35,919 nt of DNA from CAVPDE01 sp964580575 (lineage in GTDB: Bacteria; Desulfobacterota; DSM-4660; Desulfatiglandales; HGW-15). The number at the start of each line of letters is the position of its first letter. Within the stretch, counting starts at the first letter, position 1. The translations under genes and the position numbers were made by a program. Where the stretch lies: positions 1 to 35,919 of the forward strand of contig CAZOLJ010000047.1 of assembly GCA_964580575.1 (NCBI GenBank), written 5' to 3'. The notes below the pieces were generated by a model. It did not search any database, was not told the DNA's origin, and was given only the letters and a program-made list of their open reading frames with translations. This document shows positions 15,625-24,059 of the stretch, piece after piece.

Positions 15625-15783
15625 ATGGCAAGGCAAAGTAAAAACAAGTTCTTGAAGCGTCAAAAAGAGTTTGACCGCATGAAAAAAGCCAAAGAAAAAA
15701 TGGAACGACGTCACGGCAAGAAAGATAAAGAAACGGAGGAGACCGCCGCCACAGAAACCCTCGATCAATCCGATCAGGCTTAG
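15625..15783 (+). CDS. Small highly basic/charged protein, function unknown
   Basis: A 52-residue protein that starts MARQSKNKFLKRQKEF and continues with a Lys/Arg/Glu-rich helix (KKAKEKMERRHGKKDKE), ending in an acidic tail. ATG at 15625 follows AGGAGGAAG. It has no membrane segment or cysteine. The charge pattern suggests binding to nucleic acid or ribosomes. I recall similar short proteins in deltaproteobacteria, without known function. It precedes a DEAD-box helicase and an RRM protein, which fits an RNA-related role. The gene is preceded by an attenuator-like hairpin. Confidence 0.65.
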   Translation: MARQSKNKFLKRQKEFDRMKKAKEKMERRHGKKDKETEETAATETLDQSDQA

Positions 15784-15910
15784 AAAAGCTTCAATCCATC
15801 AGTGTCCATCCAGAAATCAAGAATTCCAGAATGAGCACTATCGTCCTCCGCCCCAGCTGGGCGGGCAGGACCAGAAAAACATCTCACTTGGATCAGAAAA
15901 AGGAGTATTA

Positions 15911-17227
15911 GTGAATTTCGAATCATTTCAACTACATCATCGAATCGAATCCGGCATAGAAGCCCTTGGCTACACAGAGCCCACATCGATTCAATCTCAA
16001 TGCATTCCATCCATTCTACAAGGCAGGGACCTCATGGGAATGGCTCAAACCGGCACGGGTAAAACCGCCGCGTTTGCGCTTCCGATTCTGCAACACCTGC
16101 TCTCAGGGCCGCGAAAGGTTGTCCGAGCCCTGATCATTGCACCGACACGGGAACTGGCGGAGCAGACCCGCGAGGCCTTCGGCCAGCTGGGCGGATACAC
16201 AAAGCTCAAAAGCGTCAGTGTTTATGGCGGGGTGGACAAGAATCCCCAGATCAAGAAGCTCCGCGAGGGAGCCGAGATCGTTGTGGCCTGCCCGGGCCGC
16301 CTGCTCGATCTCATGGACCAGCGGGTGATCGATCTGACCCACGTTGAAATACTCGTGCTGGACGAATCAGACCGCATGTTTGATATGGGCTTTTTGCCGG
16401 ATGTGCGGAAGATTCTGAAGCGGATCCCTGCAAAACGGCAGACGCTACTCTTTTCCGCAACCATGCCTGATGACATCCGGATCTTGGCAAGAGACACCCT
16501 GCGCGATCCGGTCATTGTTCAAGTGGGAGAGAGCGTGCCGGTATCCACGGTCTCTCATGCTGTTTTCCCGGTCGAATCGCACCTCAAAACAGCCCTTCTC
16601 ATGAAAATCCTGGAACGCACAGACGCGGAATCCGTGCTGATCTTTACCCGCACAAAAGACCGCGCCACGCGCCTCGCATCGCGGATGAAAAAGGCCGGGT
16701 TCCCTGTGGCGGAGCTCCAGGGTGATCTGTCGCAGAAACAACGCCAGAAAGCGCTCAACGGCTTTCGGGACGGTACGTTCCGGATGCTCGTGGCCACAGA
16801 CATCGCAGCACGCGGCATCGATGTTTCACGGATCTCGCACGTGATCAATTACGACATGCCGGACACGGTGGATGCCTACACTCATCGCATAGGCCGAACC
16901 GGCCGGGCCGCCAGAACCGGTGACGCTTTCACCTTTGTGAGTCGCAAGGAGAGCGCTTTTCTCTGGAGCATTGAAAGCGTTATCGGCGAAAAGCTGGAGA
17001 CACGAACTCTGGAGGACTTTGATTATACCGTGCCTGCTCCGAAGAGCAGCGGCAGCGCCACGGTTTCCCGATCCTCCGAGGTCCACCGGAGGCCGGCTGT
17101 TTCCCCGCTGGGAATCGTGCGCGCTTCAGGTCCAGCCAAAGGTTCGGAGAATCTTTCAAAGAGAGTGCCTTTCGTCTATTCTGCAAGACCCAGAGGCCGC
17201 CGTTCTCGGCAGATGCGGGCATTTTGA
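15911..17227 (+). CDS. DEAD-box RNA helicase, RhlE-like, with DESD in motif II
   Basis: A 438-residue ATP-dependent RNA helicase. Motifs in order: Q motif (YTEPTSIQSQCIP, near 21-33), AQTGTGKT (45-52), PTREL (78-82), CPGR (127-130), DESD (151-154), FSATMP, ARGID and HRIGRTGRA. The usual DEAD is DESD here (codon TCA instead of GCA), which several active SF2 helicases tolerate. The basic C-terminal tail after about residue 370 is variable (RRPAVSPLG ... RPRGRRSRQMR) and likely binds RNA. The start is GTG at 15911. Such helicases unwind RNA in ribosome assembly and mRNA decay, often at low temperature. Followed by an RRM gene 95 bases on. Confidence 0.93.
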   Translation: MNFESFQLHHRIESGIEALGYTEPTSIQSQCIPSILQGRDLMGMAQTGTGKTAAFALPILQHLLSGPRKVVRALIIAPTRELAEQTREAFGQLGGYTKLKSVSVYGGVDKNPQIKKLREGAEIVVACPGRLLDLMDQRVIDLTHVEILVLDESDRMFDMGFLPDVRKILKRIPAKRQTLLFSATMPDDIRILARDTLRDPVIVQVGESVPVSTVSHAVFPVESHLKTALLMKILERTDAESVLIFTRTKDRATRLASRMKKAGFPVAELQGDLSQKQRQKALNGFRDGTFRMLVATDIAARGIDVSRISHVINYDMPDTVDAYTHRIGRTGRAARTGDAFTFVSRKESAFLWSIESVIGEKLETRTLEDFDYTVPAPKSSGSATVSRSSEVHRRPAVSPLGIVRASGPAKGSENLSKRVPFVYSARPRGRRSRQMRAF

Positions 17228-17322
17228 GTCCGGGCAAGGAATTGTGATTTTTGATGCAGAAAAAACTTTAAAATCGTAAAAATATTTGTTATGATATTTT
17301 GAATTTTTTGAGAGGAGAGGCG

Positions 17323-17625
17323 ATGAACATTTACGTTGGGAATCTATCTTACAGTGTGACGGAAGACGATTTACGACAGGCTTTTGAGACTTTTGGCCAG
17401 GTCGCGTCCGTTTCCATTATCAAGGACAAGTTCAGCAACCAGTCCAAAGGATTCGGATTTGTCGAAATGCCCTCGCAGGAAGAGGCTCAGGCGGCCATTA
17501 CCGGGATGAACGGTAAAGAACTGAAGGGGCGGGCGATGAACGTGAACGAAGCGCGGCCCCGTACCGACGACCGCCGGAGTGGTGGCGGCGGCGGCAGGCG
17601 GCCTGGGGGCAGATCCCGTTTCTAG
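17323..17625 (+). CDS. RRM-domain RNA-binding protein
   Basis: A 100-residue single RNA-recognition-motif protein. It has RNP2 (NIYVGNL) and RNP1 (KGFGFVEM) with the aromatic residues that stack on RNA, and a Gly/Arg-rich tail (RRSGGGGGRRPGGRSRF). Proteins of this type in cyanobacteria and deltaproteobacteria are often cold-induced. ATG at 17323 follows GAGGAGAGG. The upstream gap is AT-rich, with a TATGAT at 17290-17295 as a possible -10 box but no good -35, so the gene probably has its own weak promoter as well as read-through from the helicase. Confidence 0.92.
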   Translation: MNIYVGNLSYSVTEDDLRQAFETFGQVASVSIIKDKFSNQSKGFGFVEMPSQEEAQAAITGMNGKELKGRAMNVNEARPRTDDRRSGGGGGRRPGGRSRF

Positions 17626-17810
17626 CGAGCGGTCTTCTCCCTGTTCGCCCTTCTTCTCTGATCAAGGAACGATGGCACGTTCTTGATAAGATCTTCGCGG
17701 CCTTGAGAGGCCACGCAAGAGTTATCTTCGTCATTCAGGGACAGAAACAAGGTAGGGGCAGGCTACAGGCCCTTACATTATTAACCTCATAACAATAGGT
17801 TAGGCAAGGC

Positions 17811-17863
17811 AGGCCCCGCCTCAATGGCGGGGCCTCTGAGCTCGGCGCAAGCCGGGTTTTTTT
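17811..17863 (+). terminator. Tandem hairpins with T-run after the RRM gene
   Basis: AGGCCCCGCC (17811-17820) pairs perfectly with GGCGGGGCCT (17826-17835) around TCAAT. A second short stem CGGC-GCAA-GCCG (17843-17854) with a GNRA-type loop is followed by seven T (17857-17863). The second one is a canonical intrinsic terminator. The pair sits 186 bases past the RRM stop and 45 bases before the YchF-like start, so it could also act as an attenuator for the latter. Confidence 0.7.
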
Positions 17864-17907
17864 ATTTTAGTGAGTTCAACGCGAGTGTTTAGAGGAGTAA
17901 TGGAGAG

Positions 17908-18972
17908 ATGAAAATTGGACTCCTTGGGTTGCCAAGGTCGGGAAAAACAACGGTGTTCAACGCCTTGACAAAGGCGGAGGCGCCAATGGTTCACTCCAAC
18001 GGAAAGGCTGAGCCGAATCTTGCTGTGATAAGGGTACCGGATGAGCGGGTGGATCGCCTTTCTGAAATGTACGATCCCAGGAAAACCGTCTATGCGACCG
18101 TGGAATTTGTGGGCTTTGTCGGGCTTGCTGAATCCGCTGAAAGAAAAGATACCTTTTCTGGCGCTTCCATGGCCATGGTCAAAAACATGGACGCGCTGGC
18201 GCTAGTGATCCGCAATTTCAAAGACGACCTGCTTGGCGACCCGACTCCGATCGAGGATGCTCGAAGGGTCAATGACGAGCTCACGCTCACGGATCTGATC
18301 GTTGCGGAGAACCGGCTTGAGCGAATCGAGAACGGCTACAAGCGGGGTCAGCGTACGGATGCTCTTGTCAGGGAGGAAAAGACCCTTCGTAGAATCTCGG
18401 AGCATTTGAACCGGAATCAACCGCTCCGTGACCTGGAGCTTTCCGTTGAGGAGGAAAAGGTAATTCGTGGGTTTCAGTTCCTCACCAAGAAACCGATCAT
18501 GGGGATTCTGAATTCCGACGAAACCCGTTTTGGGAAGGACGGTGCTTTGATAGCGGAGATCGAGAGGACACAGCGCGCCATCGAGTTCGCAGGCAAGTTC
18601 GAGATGGAACTGAGTCAGATGGAGGAGGAAGAAGCGGCGCTCTTCATGGAGGACATGGGGATCCCGGAATCCGCTTACCTCAGGCTGACAAGCCTCGCCT
18701 ACGAGATCCTCGGGTACATCAGTTTCTTTACCGTGGGTTCTGATGAGGTGAGGGCGTGGAATGTCCGGCGGGGAGACACGGCTCTGGATGCCGCTGCAGT
18801 TATCCACTCGGACCTTGCGCGGGGGTTTATCCGAGCGGAATGCTTCTCCTATGAGGCCTGTCTGGAATACGGTTCAGAGAAGAGCATCCGTGAAAAGGGC
18901 CTCTTCCGCTTGGAAGGCAAGGATTACCGGGTTCAGGATGGGGACATCCTGAACATCCGCTTCAATGTCTAA
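17908..18972 (+). CDS. Divergent YchF/OLA1-like P-loop ATPase
   Basis: A 354-residue protein of the Obg/YchF class. Residues 1-15 hold the P-loop (GLPRSGKTT). A central helical insertion follows, and then GILNSDE, which has the NxxE form that gives YchF its ATP preference. The C-terminal DUF933/TGS part is well kept (LARGFIRAECFSYE ... RLEGKDYRVQDGDIL). Odd: the switch-II DxxG seen in YchF as DIAGL is replaced by VGFVGL, and the following Gly-rich loop is lost. YchF binds ribosomes and affects stress responses; this protein may be a paralogue with changed or lost hydrolysis. ATG at 17908 is close to GGAGTAATGGAG. Confidence 0.82.
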   Translation: MKIGLLGLPRSGKTTVFNALTKAEAPMVHSNGKAEPNLAVIRVPDERVDRLSEMYDPRKTVYATVEFVGFVGLAESAERKDTFSGASMAMVKNMDALALVIRNFKDDLLGDPTPIEDARRVNDELTLTDLIVAENRLERIENGYKRGQRTDALVREEKTLRRISEHLNRNQPLRDLELSVEEEKVIRGFQFLTKKPIMGILNSDETRFGKDGALIAEIERTQRAIEFAGKFEMELSQMEEEEAALFMEDMGIPESAYLRLTSLAYEILGYISFFTVGSDEVRAWNVRRGDTALDAAAVIHSDLARGFIRAECFSYEACLEYGSEKSIREKGLFRLEGKDYRVQDGDILNIRFNV

Positions 18973-18994
18973 CCTTTTGGCAACGTTCAAAAGG
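18973..18994. terminator. Hairpin at the convergent gene end
   Basis: CCTTTTG (18973-18979) pairs with CAAAAGG (18988-18994) around an 8-base loop, directly after the TAA of the YchF-like gene. A short T-run (GGGTTT) follows. Probably a weak terminator for this gene; the acyl-CoA synthetase on the other strand ends about 95 bases further on. Confidence 0.45.
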
Positions 18995-19088
18995 GTTTGC
19001 ATGGGCTTAGAAATAAATCCCAATGGCCCAGTGGACGCGAGTCAGGCAATGTTGCGGATGAACCTTCAGATGAGAGGAGAAAGGGAAG

Positions 19089-20606
19089 CTATTCTTTTAC
19101 AGCTTCCTTGAGCTTGAGGCGCTGGATCTTCCCTGAAGGCCCCTTGGGAAGATCTTCCAGGAACTTGATGACCTTCGGGGTTTTAAATTTGCCCAGGTGC
19201 ACTTCGCAGTGGATGCGCAGTTCATCCTCGGTCAGCGACTGGCCGGGCTTCAGGGTGCAGCAGAGCATGATTTCCTCGCCGTATTTCTCGTCCGGGATGC
19301 CTACCGCTGCAGCCTGAAGAACCGCAGGGTGCTTGTAGCAGACTTCATCGATTTCCTTGGGAGCGATGTTCTCCCCGCCTTTGATGATGAGCTCCTTGAG
19401 TCTCCCTGTCACAAAGACAAATCCGTCCTTGTCCATGAGGCCCAGGTCTCCGGTGTGAAACCATCCGTCCGGGTCCATCGCTTTGGCCGTCTGCTCAGGG
19501 GATTTGTAGTAACCCTTCATGACATTGTCGCCGCGGATCATGATCTCGCCCTGCGTACCGCGAGACACTTCTTTCCCATCGCGATCCACGATTTTCGCCT
19601 GGTTGCCCACAGGTTGGCCCGGTGACCCGCATTTCCTTTTCGAGAGGTCCAGCGGATTGGAGAAAACAGGCGCCGCCGTTTCCGTCAGTCCCATGGTCTC
19701 CACAATGCCTATTTTGAACTTCTCTTCAAAAGCTTTCTGGAGCGCAGGGGGCAGTGGCGCAGAGGCTGACCGGCCGAAGCGCAACTGTTCAAGATGAAAA
19801 CCCTTGCCCTTTATCTCCGTCGCGTTCGTCAAATAAGAAATGATCGTGGGAACCACGCTGAACCAGGTGCATCGGTACTTTGAAATGAGTTCCCAGAAGT
19901 CCGATGTGCTGAACTTGCGGGGCATGACCACACTCCCCCCGCTCACCAGGGGAGACACCGCTGTCACCACCTCTCCATTAATGTGGTAGAGGGGCAAGGA
20001 ACAAAGGGCCCTGTCCTCGGGTTTGAGGTCATGGGCCATGGCGGTGTAAAGCCCGCCGGACACCATGTTCTTGTGGGAAAGGATCGCCCCTTTCGGAAGC
20101 CCGGTCGTGCCTGAGGTGTACAGAAGCAGCGCATCATCCTCTTCCTCGATTTCAGGGAGCTTCAAAGCAGCGAGGTCTCCATCCTTCGGGAATATCCAAG
20201 GGCTATCATTGTCGATTTCCATGAGTTCTATTTCCCGGGAAAGAGCCCCGGAGGCTTTTTCGAGCCTCTCCCGCTGGTCTTCAGTGAAGAAAACCAGCTT
20301 CGTGTCCGAGTGGTCCAGCACGTATTCAAGCTGAGAAGGCTGGGCCAGCAGGTTGAGGGGAGCGATGACAAACCCCGAGTACATGGCGCCCAGGAAGATC
20401 TTGGTCGTCTGATACCCGTTGCTCAGCATGTAAGAGATCTTGTCGCCCTTGTTCAGTCCCTTTTTCAACAACTGCCTTCCGAGCTCAATGGAATCTTCCC
20501 TCAGTTGTGCATAGGTGAGGCTTAGCCCTGGTTCAGGGGCAATCATGAACACCTTGTCAGGCTGCTGCTCAGCTCTCATGTCGATGTAATGTCGGATGGT
20601 TCTCAT
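19089..20606 (-). CDS. Acyl-CoA synthetase (AMP-forming, ANL superfamily)
   Basis: A 505-residue ligase that would activate a carboxylic acid with ATP and join it to CoA. Motifs in order: phosphate loop LLLYTSGTTGLPKGAILSHK, the MGLTETAAP segment, DGWFHTGDLGLMD, hinge GRLKELIIKGGENIAPKEID, and the catalytic Lys in GPSGKIQRLKLKE. The length fits medium/long-chain fatty acid and aromatic acid ligases. I prefer the ATG at 20606 (MRTIRHYIDMRAEQQPD) since family similarity begins there; ATG at 20627 is an alternative. The substrate is not deducible. It lies downstream of tctA on the same strand with repeat DNA between, so it could belong to the same catabolic set. Confidence 0.9.
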   Translation of the reverse strand: MRTIRHYIDMRAEQQPDKVFMIAPEPGLSLTYAQLREDSIELGRQLLKKGLNKGDKISYMLSNGYQTTKIFLGAMYSGFVIAPLNLLAQPSQLEYVLDHSDTKLVFFTEDQRERLEKASGALSREIELMEIDNDSPWIFPKDGDLAALKLPEIEEEDDALLLYTSGTTGLPKGAILSHKNMVSGGLYTAMAHDLKPEDRALCSLPLYHINGEVVTAVSPLVSGGSVVMPRKFSTSDFWELISKYRCTWFSVVPTIISYLTNATEIKGKGFHLEQLRFGRSASAPLPPALQKAFEEKFKIGIVETMGLTETAAPVFSNPLDLSKRKCGSPGQPVGNQAKIVDRDGKEVSRGTQGEIMIRGDNVMKGYYKSPEQTAKAMDPDGWFHTGDLGLMDKDGFVFVTGRLKELIIKGGENIAPKEIDEVCYKHPAVLQAAAVGIPDEKYGEEIMLCCTLKPGQSLTEDELRIHCEVHLGKFKTPKVIKFLEDLPKGPSGKIQRLKLKEAVKE

Positions 20607-20640
20607 AGCTTTAGATCCCTTCGGCATATCAGTCAATCTC

Positions 20641-20860
20641 TCACCACAGAGGCAGTAGAGGGCACAGAGAGGGGAATCCTTTTTTCGGCTATCGGGAGAT
20701 ACCGATAGACGAAAATAGCCTCTGAGCTCAAATTCACACCACAAATATTCTTCACAGATCGATTTCCAAATCTCAGGCCCATCCAGTATTCCTCTTTACC
20801 GAAGGTCAGGAGAGTTTATTACAGAAAACTATCTCTGTGTCCTCAGTGTCTCTGTGGTGA
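20641..20860. repeat. Inverted pair of CACCACAGAG-type repeats
   Basis: A 30-base arm at 20641-20670 (starts TCACCACAGAGGCAG) and its imperfect complement at 20832-20860 (ends TCTCTGTGGTGA) flank about 160 bases. The arms differ at roughly five positions. This kind of CACAGAG/CTCTGTG repeat is scattered through many deltaproteobacterial genomes, often in intergenic DNA. The enclosed sequence has no gene that I can support. Confidence 0.6.
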
Positions 20861-20864
20861 ACAG

Positions 20865-22364
20865 TTATCTCTTCCTTGCGACGGTCCGGAACGACTTGAG
20901 CAGGGGCAACACAAGGGCGATGATGGTCACAGCCATCAGCACGCCGCTGATCGGTCTTCGGAAAAAGATGGTCCAGTCGTTCTGAAAGCTGATCATGGTG
21001 GTCATAAAGGACGTCTCTGCGAGGGGCCCCAGGATGGTTCCCAGCACCAGCGGCGCAACCGGGAACTTGATTCTGTCGAAAAAGTATCCTACCACACCAA
21101 AGGCCACCATGAGCCAGAGGTCCGAGATGCTGTTCCGGATCGAGAGTGCCCCCACAAAGCAGAGAAGCATAATGTAAACGGAAACCACGGATTCCGGGAA
21201 ATCAAGAATCTTGACCAAGGGCTTGATGGCAATATAGCCGACCACACACATCAGCACGATGCCCAGAAACAGGGAGGCAAACACCGTGTAGACCATGTTT
21301 GCCGATGTGATGAACACCTGGGGGCCAGGCTGGATCCCGTGGAGCAGGAAGGCCCCGAGGATCACTGCCGTGGCGCCGCTGCCCGGGATACCCATGGTCA
21401 GCAAAGGAATCATCGCCCCACCCACCGATGCTGTCGCCGCCGCTTGGGGAGCAACAATCCCTTCAGGGATGCCCGAACCCAGTTCCTTTCTTCTCTTGCC
21501 GTATTGTCCTTCCACTCCATAGGTGACAAAAGATGCGATGGTTGCTCCTGCTCCAGGAACGAGCCCCACAATGTGTCCCAGGAGGGAACTCCGGAGGAAC
21601 ACGGCCTTCAGGCCCCGTAATTCCTTCCACCCGGGCAGGCTGGTTTTCATAGAGGCTACCTTTTCGACCGGAACCGTGGTAAATCCTTCTCCAAGGCGGG
21701 TTAGGACCTCCCCTACCCCATAGGCGCCCACCATGACTGTCAGGAACTCGATGCCGTCCATGAGGATGGGATAGCCGAAAGCGAATCTTGGCGTTCCGTA
21801 AGTGGAATCCACGCCCACGGTTGAAATGAGAAGGCCCAGGAAAAGGCTGATAAAGGCATTCGTCATGGATCCGCTTCCCAGGGACACAACACTCGTGAGG
21901 CCGAAAAGCACAATGGCAAAATATTCCGGAGTGGAGAAGGTCAAGGCGAACTTGGCCACAGGTTGCGACAGGGTCACCATGATGGCTGAAGACAGGAGGC
22001 CCCCGAAAAGCGCGGCATAAAGAGTCCATCCAAGAGCCTTGGCCGGCTGTCCCTTCCGGGCCATGGCGTATCCGTCCCAGAGAAGCGGGACGTGGATCGG
22101 CTCGCCCGGGATTCGGAACAGAATGGACGTGAAGGCTCCGCCATAAGTGCCGGTGACATACATGGCTGTGAGGAGAACAACCGCCGGCGTGACCTCCATA
22201 GGATAGGTGAAGGGCAAGGCCAGAACCACCCCCATCACCAGGGTGAGCCCCGGCAGAACACCTACCACCAACCCGAGGATGGTTCCTGCCACAAGAAGAA
22301 TGAGGTTCACCGGCTGGAAACAGCCCGCAAAACCGAGCAACAGGTTATAGAAAATATCGCCCAT
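20865..22364 (-). CDS. tctA: Tripartite tricarboxylate transporter, large membrane subunit TctA
   Basis: A 499-residue membrane protein with about 11-12 helices, the transport channel of a TTT system driven by ion gradients. Recognised by GLVVGVLPGLTLVMGVVLALPF near the N-terminus, the FRIPGEPIHVPLLWDG stretch, LVPGAGATIASFVTYGVE, and the repeated MGIPGSGATAVILGAFLLHG. The ATG at 22364 follows GGAAGGAGTTCCT, a strong ribosome site, so the earlier ATG at 22379 is not used. Third gene of a tctC-tctB-tctA set on the minus strand. The substrate is a di- or tricarboxylate, or an aromatic carboxylate in some relatives. Confidence 0.95.
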   Translation of the reverse strand: MGDIFYNLLLGFAGCFQPVNLILLVAGTILGLVVGVLPGLTLVMGVVLALPFTYPMEVTPAVVLLTAMYVTGTYGGAFTSILFRIPGEPIHVPLLWDGYAMARKGQPAKALGWTLYAALFGGLLSSAIMVTLSQPVAKFALTFSTPEYFAIVLFGLTSVVSLGSGSMTNAFISLFLGLLISTVGVDSTYGTPRFAFGYPILMDGIEFLTVMVGAYGVGEVLTRLGEGFTTVPVEKVASMKTSLPGWKELRGLKAVFLRSSLLGHIVGLVPGAGATIASFVTYGVEGQYGKRRKELGSGIPEGIVAPQAAATASVGGAMIPLLTMGIPGSGATAVILGAFLLHGIQPGPQVFITSANMVYTVFASLFLGIVLMCVVGYIAIKPLVKILDFPESVVSVYIMLLCFVGALSIRNSISDLWLMVAFGVVGYFFDRIKFPVAPLVLGTILGPLAETSFMTTMISFQNDWTIFFRRPISGVLMAVTIIALVLPLLKSFRTVARKR

Positions 22365-22390
22365 AGGAACTCCTTCCAATGGCTTCCAGA

Positions 22391-22930
22391 CTACTTCCCA
22401 CCCATTAGGCTCAGCACGAAAAACGTCAGCGCTGAAAAAGGCTCCTGCCCAGGGGGCAGAGAAACATAGACGATCTTCATGAAAATCACGACAAGCACCA
22501 GGGTTCCGATCACGCTGTTGGCCAAGATCGCCCAGATTTTCCGATAACGGCCAACGATCATGAAGAGCGCAAAGTAAAGAAACGTGCAGAGGATGAACCC
22601 CAGCGTGGTCACGAAGTAGGCATAAGCGACGGTCATCACAGCCCCGATGACCAGGAGCCCGGGGTAGGTTTTCTTCTTGCTTTCCGCCTTCGCGGACGCC
22701 TCCCCTGCCGCCTGCTTGGAGGGTGCAATTTTAAGGAAGAATGCCGTTTTAATGATTTCGTAAAGGCACGCGACCATGGTGAGGGCCAGCAGCATTTTGG
22801 GCCAGAAGTCAGGCCCCAGATGACCCGCCTTGGCGGAAAACCGGAATTGCCCCGCGAGGTGATAAAAGTATGCGGTCACCAACAAAATGATGACATAGGG
22901 AATGGTTTTTTTGAGTTTTTCCGCAGCCAT
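22391..22930 (-). CDS. tctB: Tripartite tricarboxylate transporter, small membrane subunit TctB
   Basis: A 179-residue protein with four hydrophobic helices, consistent with TctB, which supports the TctA channel. It begins in a polar segment and then helix 1 (TIPYVIILLVTAYFYHLAG), and has a charged Lys/Ala loop (APSKQAAGEASAKAESKKK) in the middle. TctB proteins are poorly conserved, so position between tctC and tctA is the main evidence. It ends 26 bases before tctA. Upstream, a palindromic repeat separates it from tctC. Confidence 0.85.
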   Translation of the reverse strand: MAAEKLKKTIPYVIILLVTAYFYHLAGQFRFSAKAGHLGPDFWPKMLLALTMVACLYEIIKTAFFLKIAPSKQAAGEASAKAESKKKTYPGLLVIGAVMTVAYAYFVTTLGFILCTFLYFALFMIVGRYRKIWAILANSVIGTLVLVVIFMKIVYVSLPPGQEPFSALTFFVLSLMGGK

Positions 22931-22983
22931 TGGAAGCTATCACCTCCGCTAAATCTCCCTTTGGAGCGAGGCCAAGAAGTTGA

Positions 22984-23030
22984 AATCCTCCTCCCCCTCC
23001 CCTTTGTCCCCTCCCACCAGGGAGGGGAGA
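22984..23030. repeat. GC-rich palindromic repeat between tctC and tctB
   Basis: CTCCCCCTCCCC is followed by CTCCCACCAGGGAGGGGAGAG, forming a stem with a short loop. It is the same family as the block at 349-447. In the minus-strand transcript it lies between tctC and tctB and could stabilise the tctC part of the mRNA, as REP elements do, giving more binding protein than membrane subunits. Confidence 0.55.
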
Positions 23031-23051
23031 GTTTTCAAATGACATCCCCCA

Positions 23052-24023
23052 TCACTTCGGTTTTGCAGCCCACGTCGCTTTCATGGTTGCCAGTTCGCCC
23101 TCGATGAATTTGGCTGTGGCTGCAGCATCCATGTGGCTATCCTCAGTGGAAAATTGCTCTTTGAGGAAGGCCTTGTATTCCGGAGTAGCCGCAGCTTTCC
23201 CAAAGGCATCGGAGAGGGCCTTCACTTTCGCCGCATCCGTGCCTCCTTTGACCACAATGGAACGGAACTGGGGAAGCCCTATATCATAGCCGAGTTCCTT
23301 GGAGCAGGGCACATCCTTGAAGGGTTCAAACCTCTGAGACCCAAACATGATGATGGGCCGGATTTGCTTGCCCGTGAGGTACTGCTGGACATCTCCGGCC
23401 TGCTCATAGAGCGCATCCACGTGGCCTCCTAGGACAGACACGTACCGCTCGCTGGGTTTGGAGTAGGGAACCTGCACGACCTTGACCCCTTTTCCTTCCA
23501 GATAGGTCAGCGTGATATCGTCCACGCTTCCAAACCCGAGGGTGGCCACTTTGAGCTTGCCGGGATTGGCTTTGGCCTCTTTTTCAAAGTCGGCCCAGGT
23601 CTTGAAGCGGCTGTCCGCTGCAACAAACAGGAAAGAGGGGGCCAGAATCATTCTGGCGACCGGCACGATGTCGCTCATCTTCCAGGTGGCCTCGCCAGTG
23701 GCGAGCACGGCATGGGAGTCTGCGATGTAGATGGCGATGGATTGGCCGTCTGCAGGCGCAGCGAGCATTTTGGTGATCCCCGTTCCGCCCGTGGCGCCGG
23801 GCACGTTGATCACCGGAAGCGGCACATTGAGGATTTTTTCCAAAAGCACGGCGGACTTGCGGGCGAGCTGGTCAGCGCCTCCACCGGGTCCCCATGGAAC
23901 AATGTACTCAATCGCCCGGGAAGGATACTTGTCCTGAGCCGTGGCACCGGCTGCGAAAATCAGTCCTGCGGTGAACATCACAGCTGCCAAAAGAACGATC
24001 GCTTTTCTGAACACGGTCCTCAT
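23052..24023 (-). CDS. tctC: Tripartite tricarboxylate transporter, periplasmic binding protein TctC
   Basis: A 323-residue extracytoplasmic solute-binding protein. The signal peptide covers about residues 1-30 (KAIVLLAAVMFTAGLIFAAG, likely cut after ATAQ). The Bug/TctC signature follows: YPSRAIEYIVPWGPGGGADQLAR, then the ligand loop region VINVPGATGGTGI. The C-terminus is typical of the family. ATG at 24023 follows AAAAGGAGGTTACTC. First gene of tctCBA. The unusual hairpin element at 24060-24354 lies just upstream, so the leader or promoter of this gene must be in or next to it. Confidence 0.94.
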   Translation of the reverse strand: MRTVFRKAIVLLAAVMFTAGLIFAAGATAQDKYPSRAIEYIVPWGPGGGADQLARKSAVLLEKILNVPLPVINVPGATGGTGITKMLAAPADGQSIAIYIADSHAVLATGEATWKMSDIVPVARMILAPSFLFVAADSRFKTWADFEKEAKANPGKLKVATLGFGSVDDITLTYLEGKGVKVVQVPYSKPSERYVSVLGGHVDALYEQAGDVQQYLTGKQIRPIIMFGSQRFEPFKDVPCSKELGYDIGLPQFRSIVVKGGTDAAKVKALSDAFGKAAATPEYKAFLKEQFSTEDSHMDAAATAKFIEGELATMKATWAAKPK

Positions 24024-24059
24024 GAGTAACCTCCTTTTCTAGTGGGTGAACAGATTTAT

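Noticed and set aside
17671..17686. TGGCACG near 17671 as a sigma-54 promoter
   Set aside because: The following TTGA is one base off the required GC position, so the -12 element is missing.
17811..17863. Tandem hairpins as a riboswitch
   Set aside because: No match to a riboswitch core I can name; the second stem with seven T is an ordinary intrinsic terminator.
19089..20744. Long form of the acyl-CoA synthetase starting at 20744
   Set aside because: The extra 46 residues are Cys/Arg-rich, lie over repeat DNA and are outside the family domain; the start at 20606 fits better.
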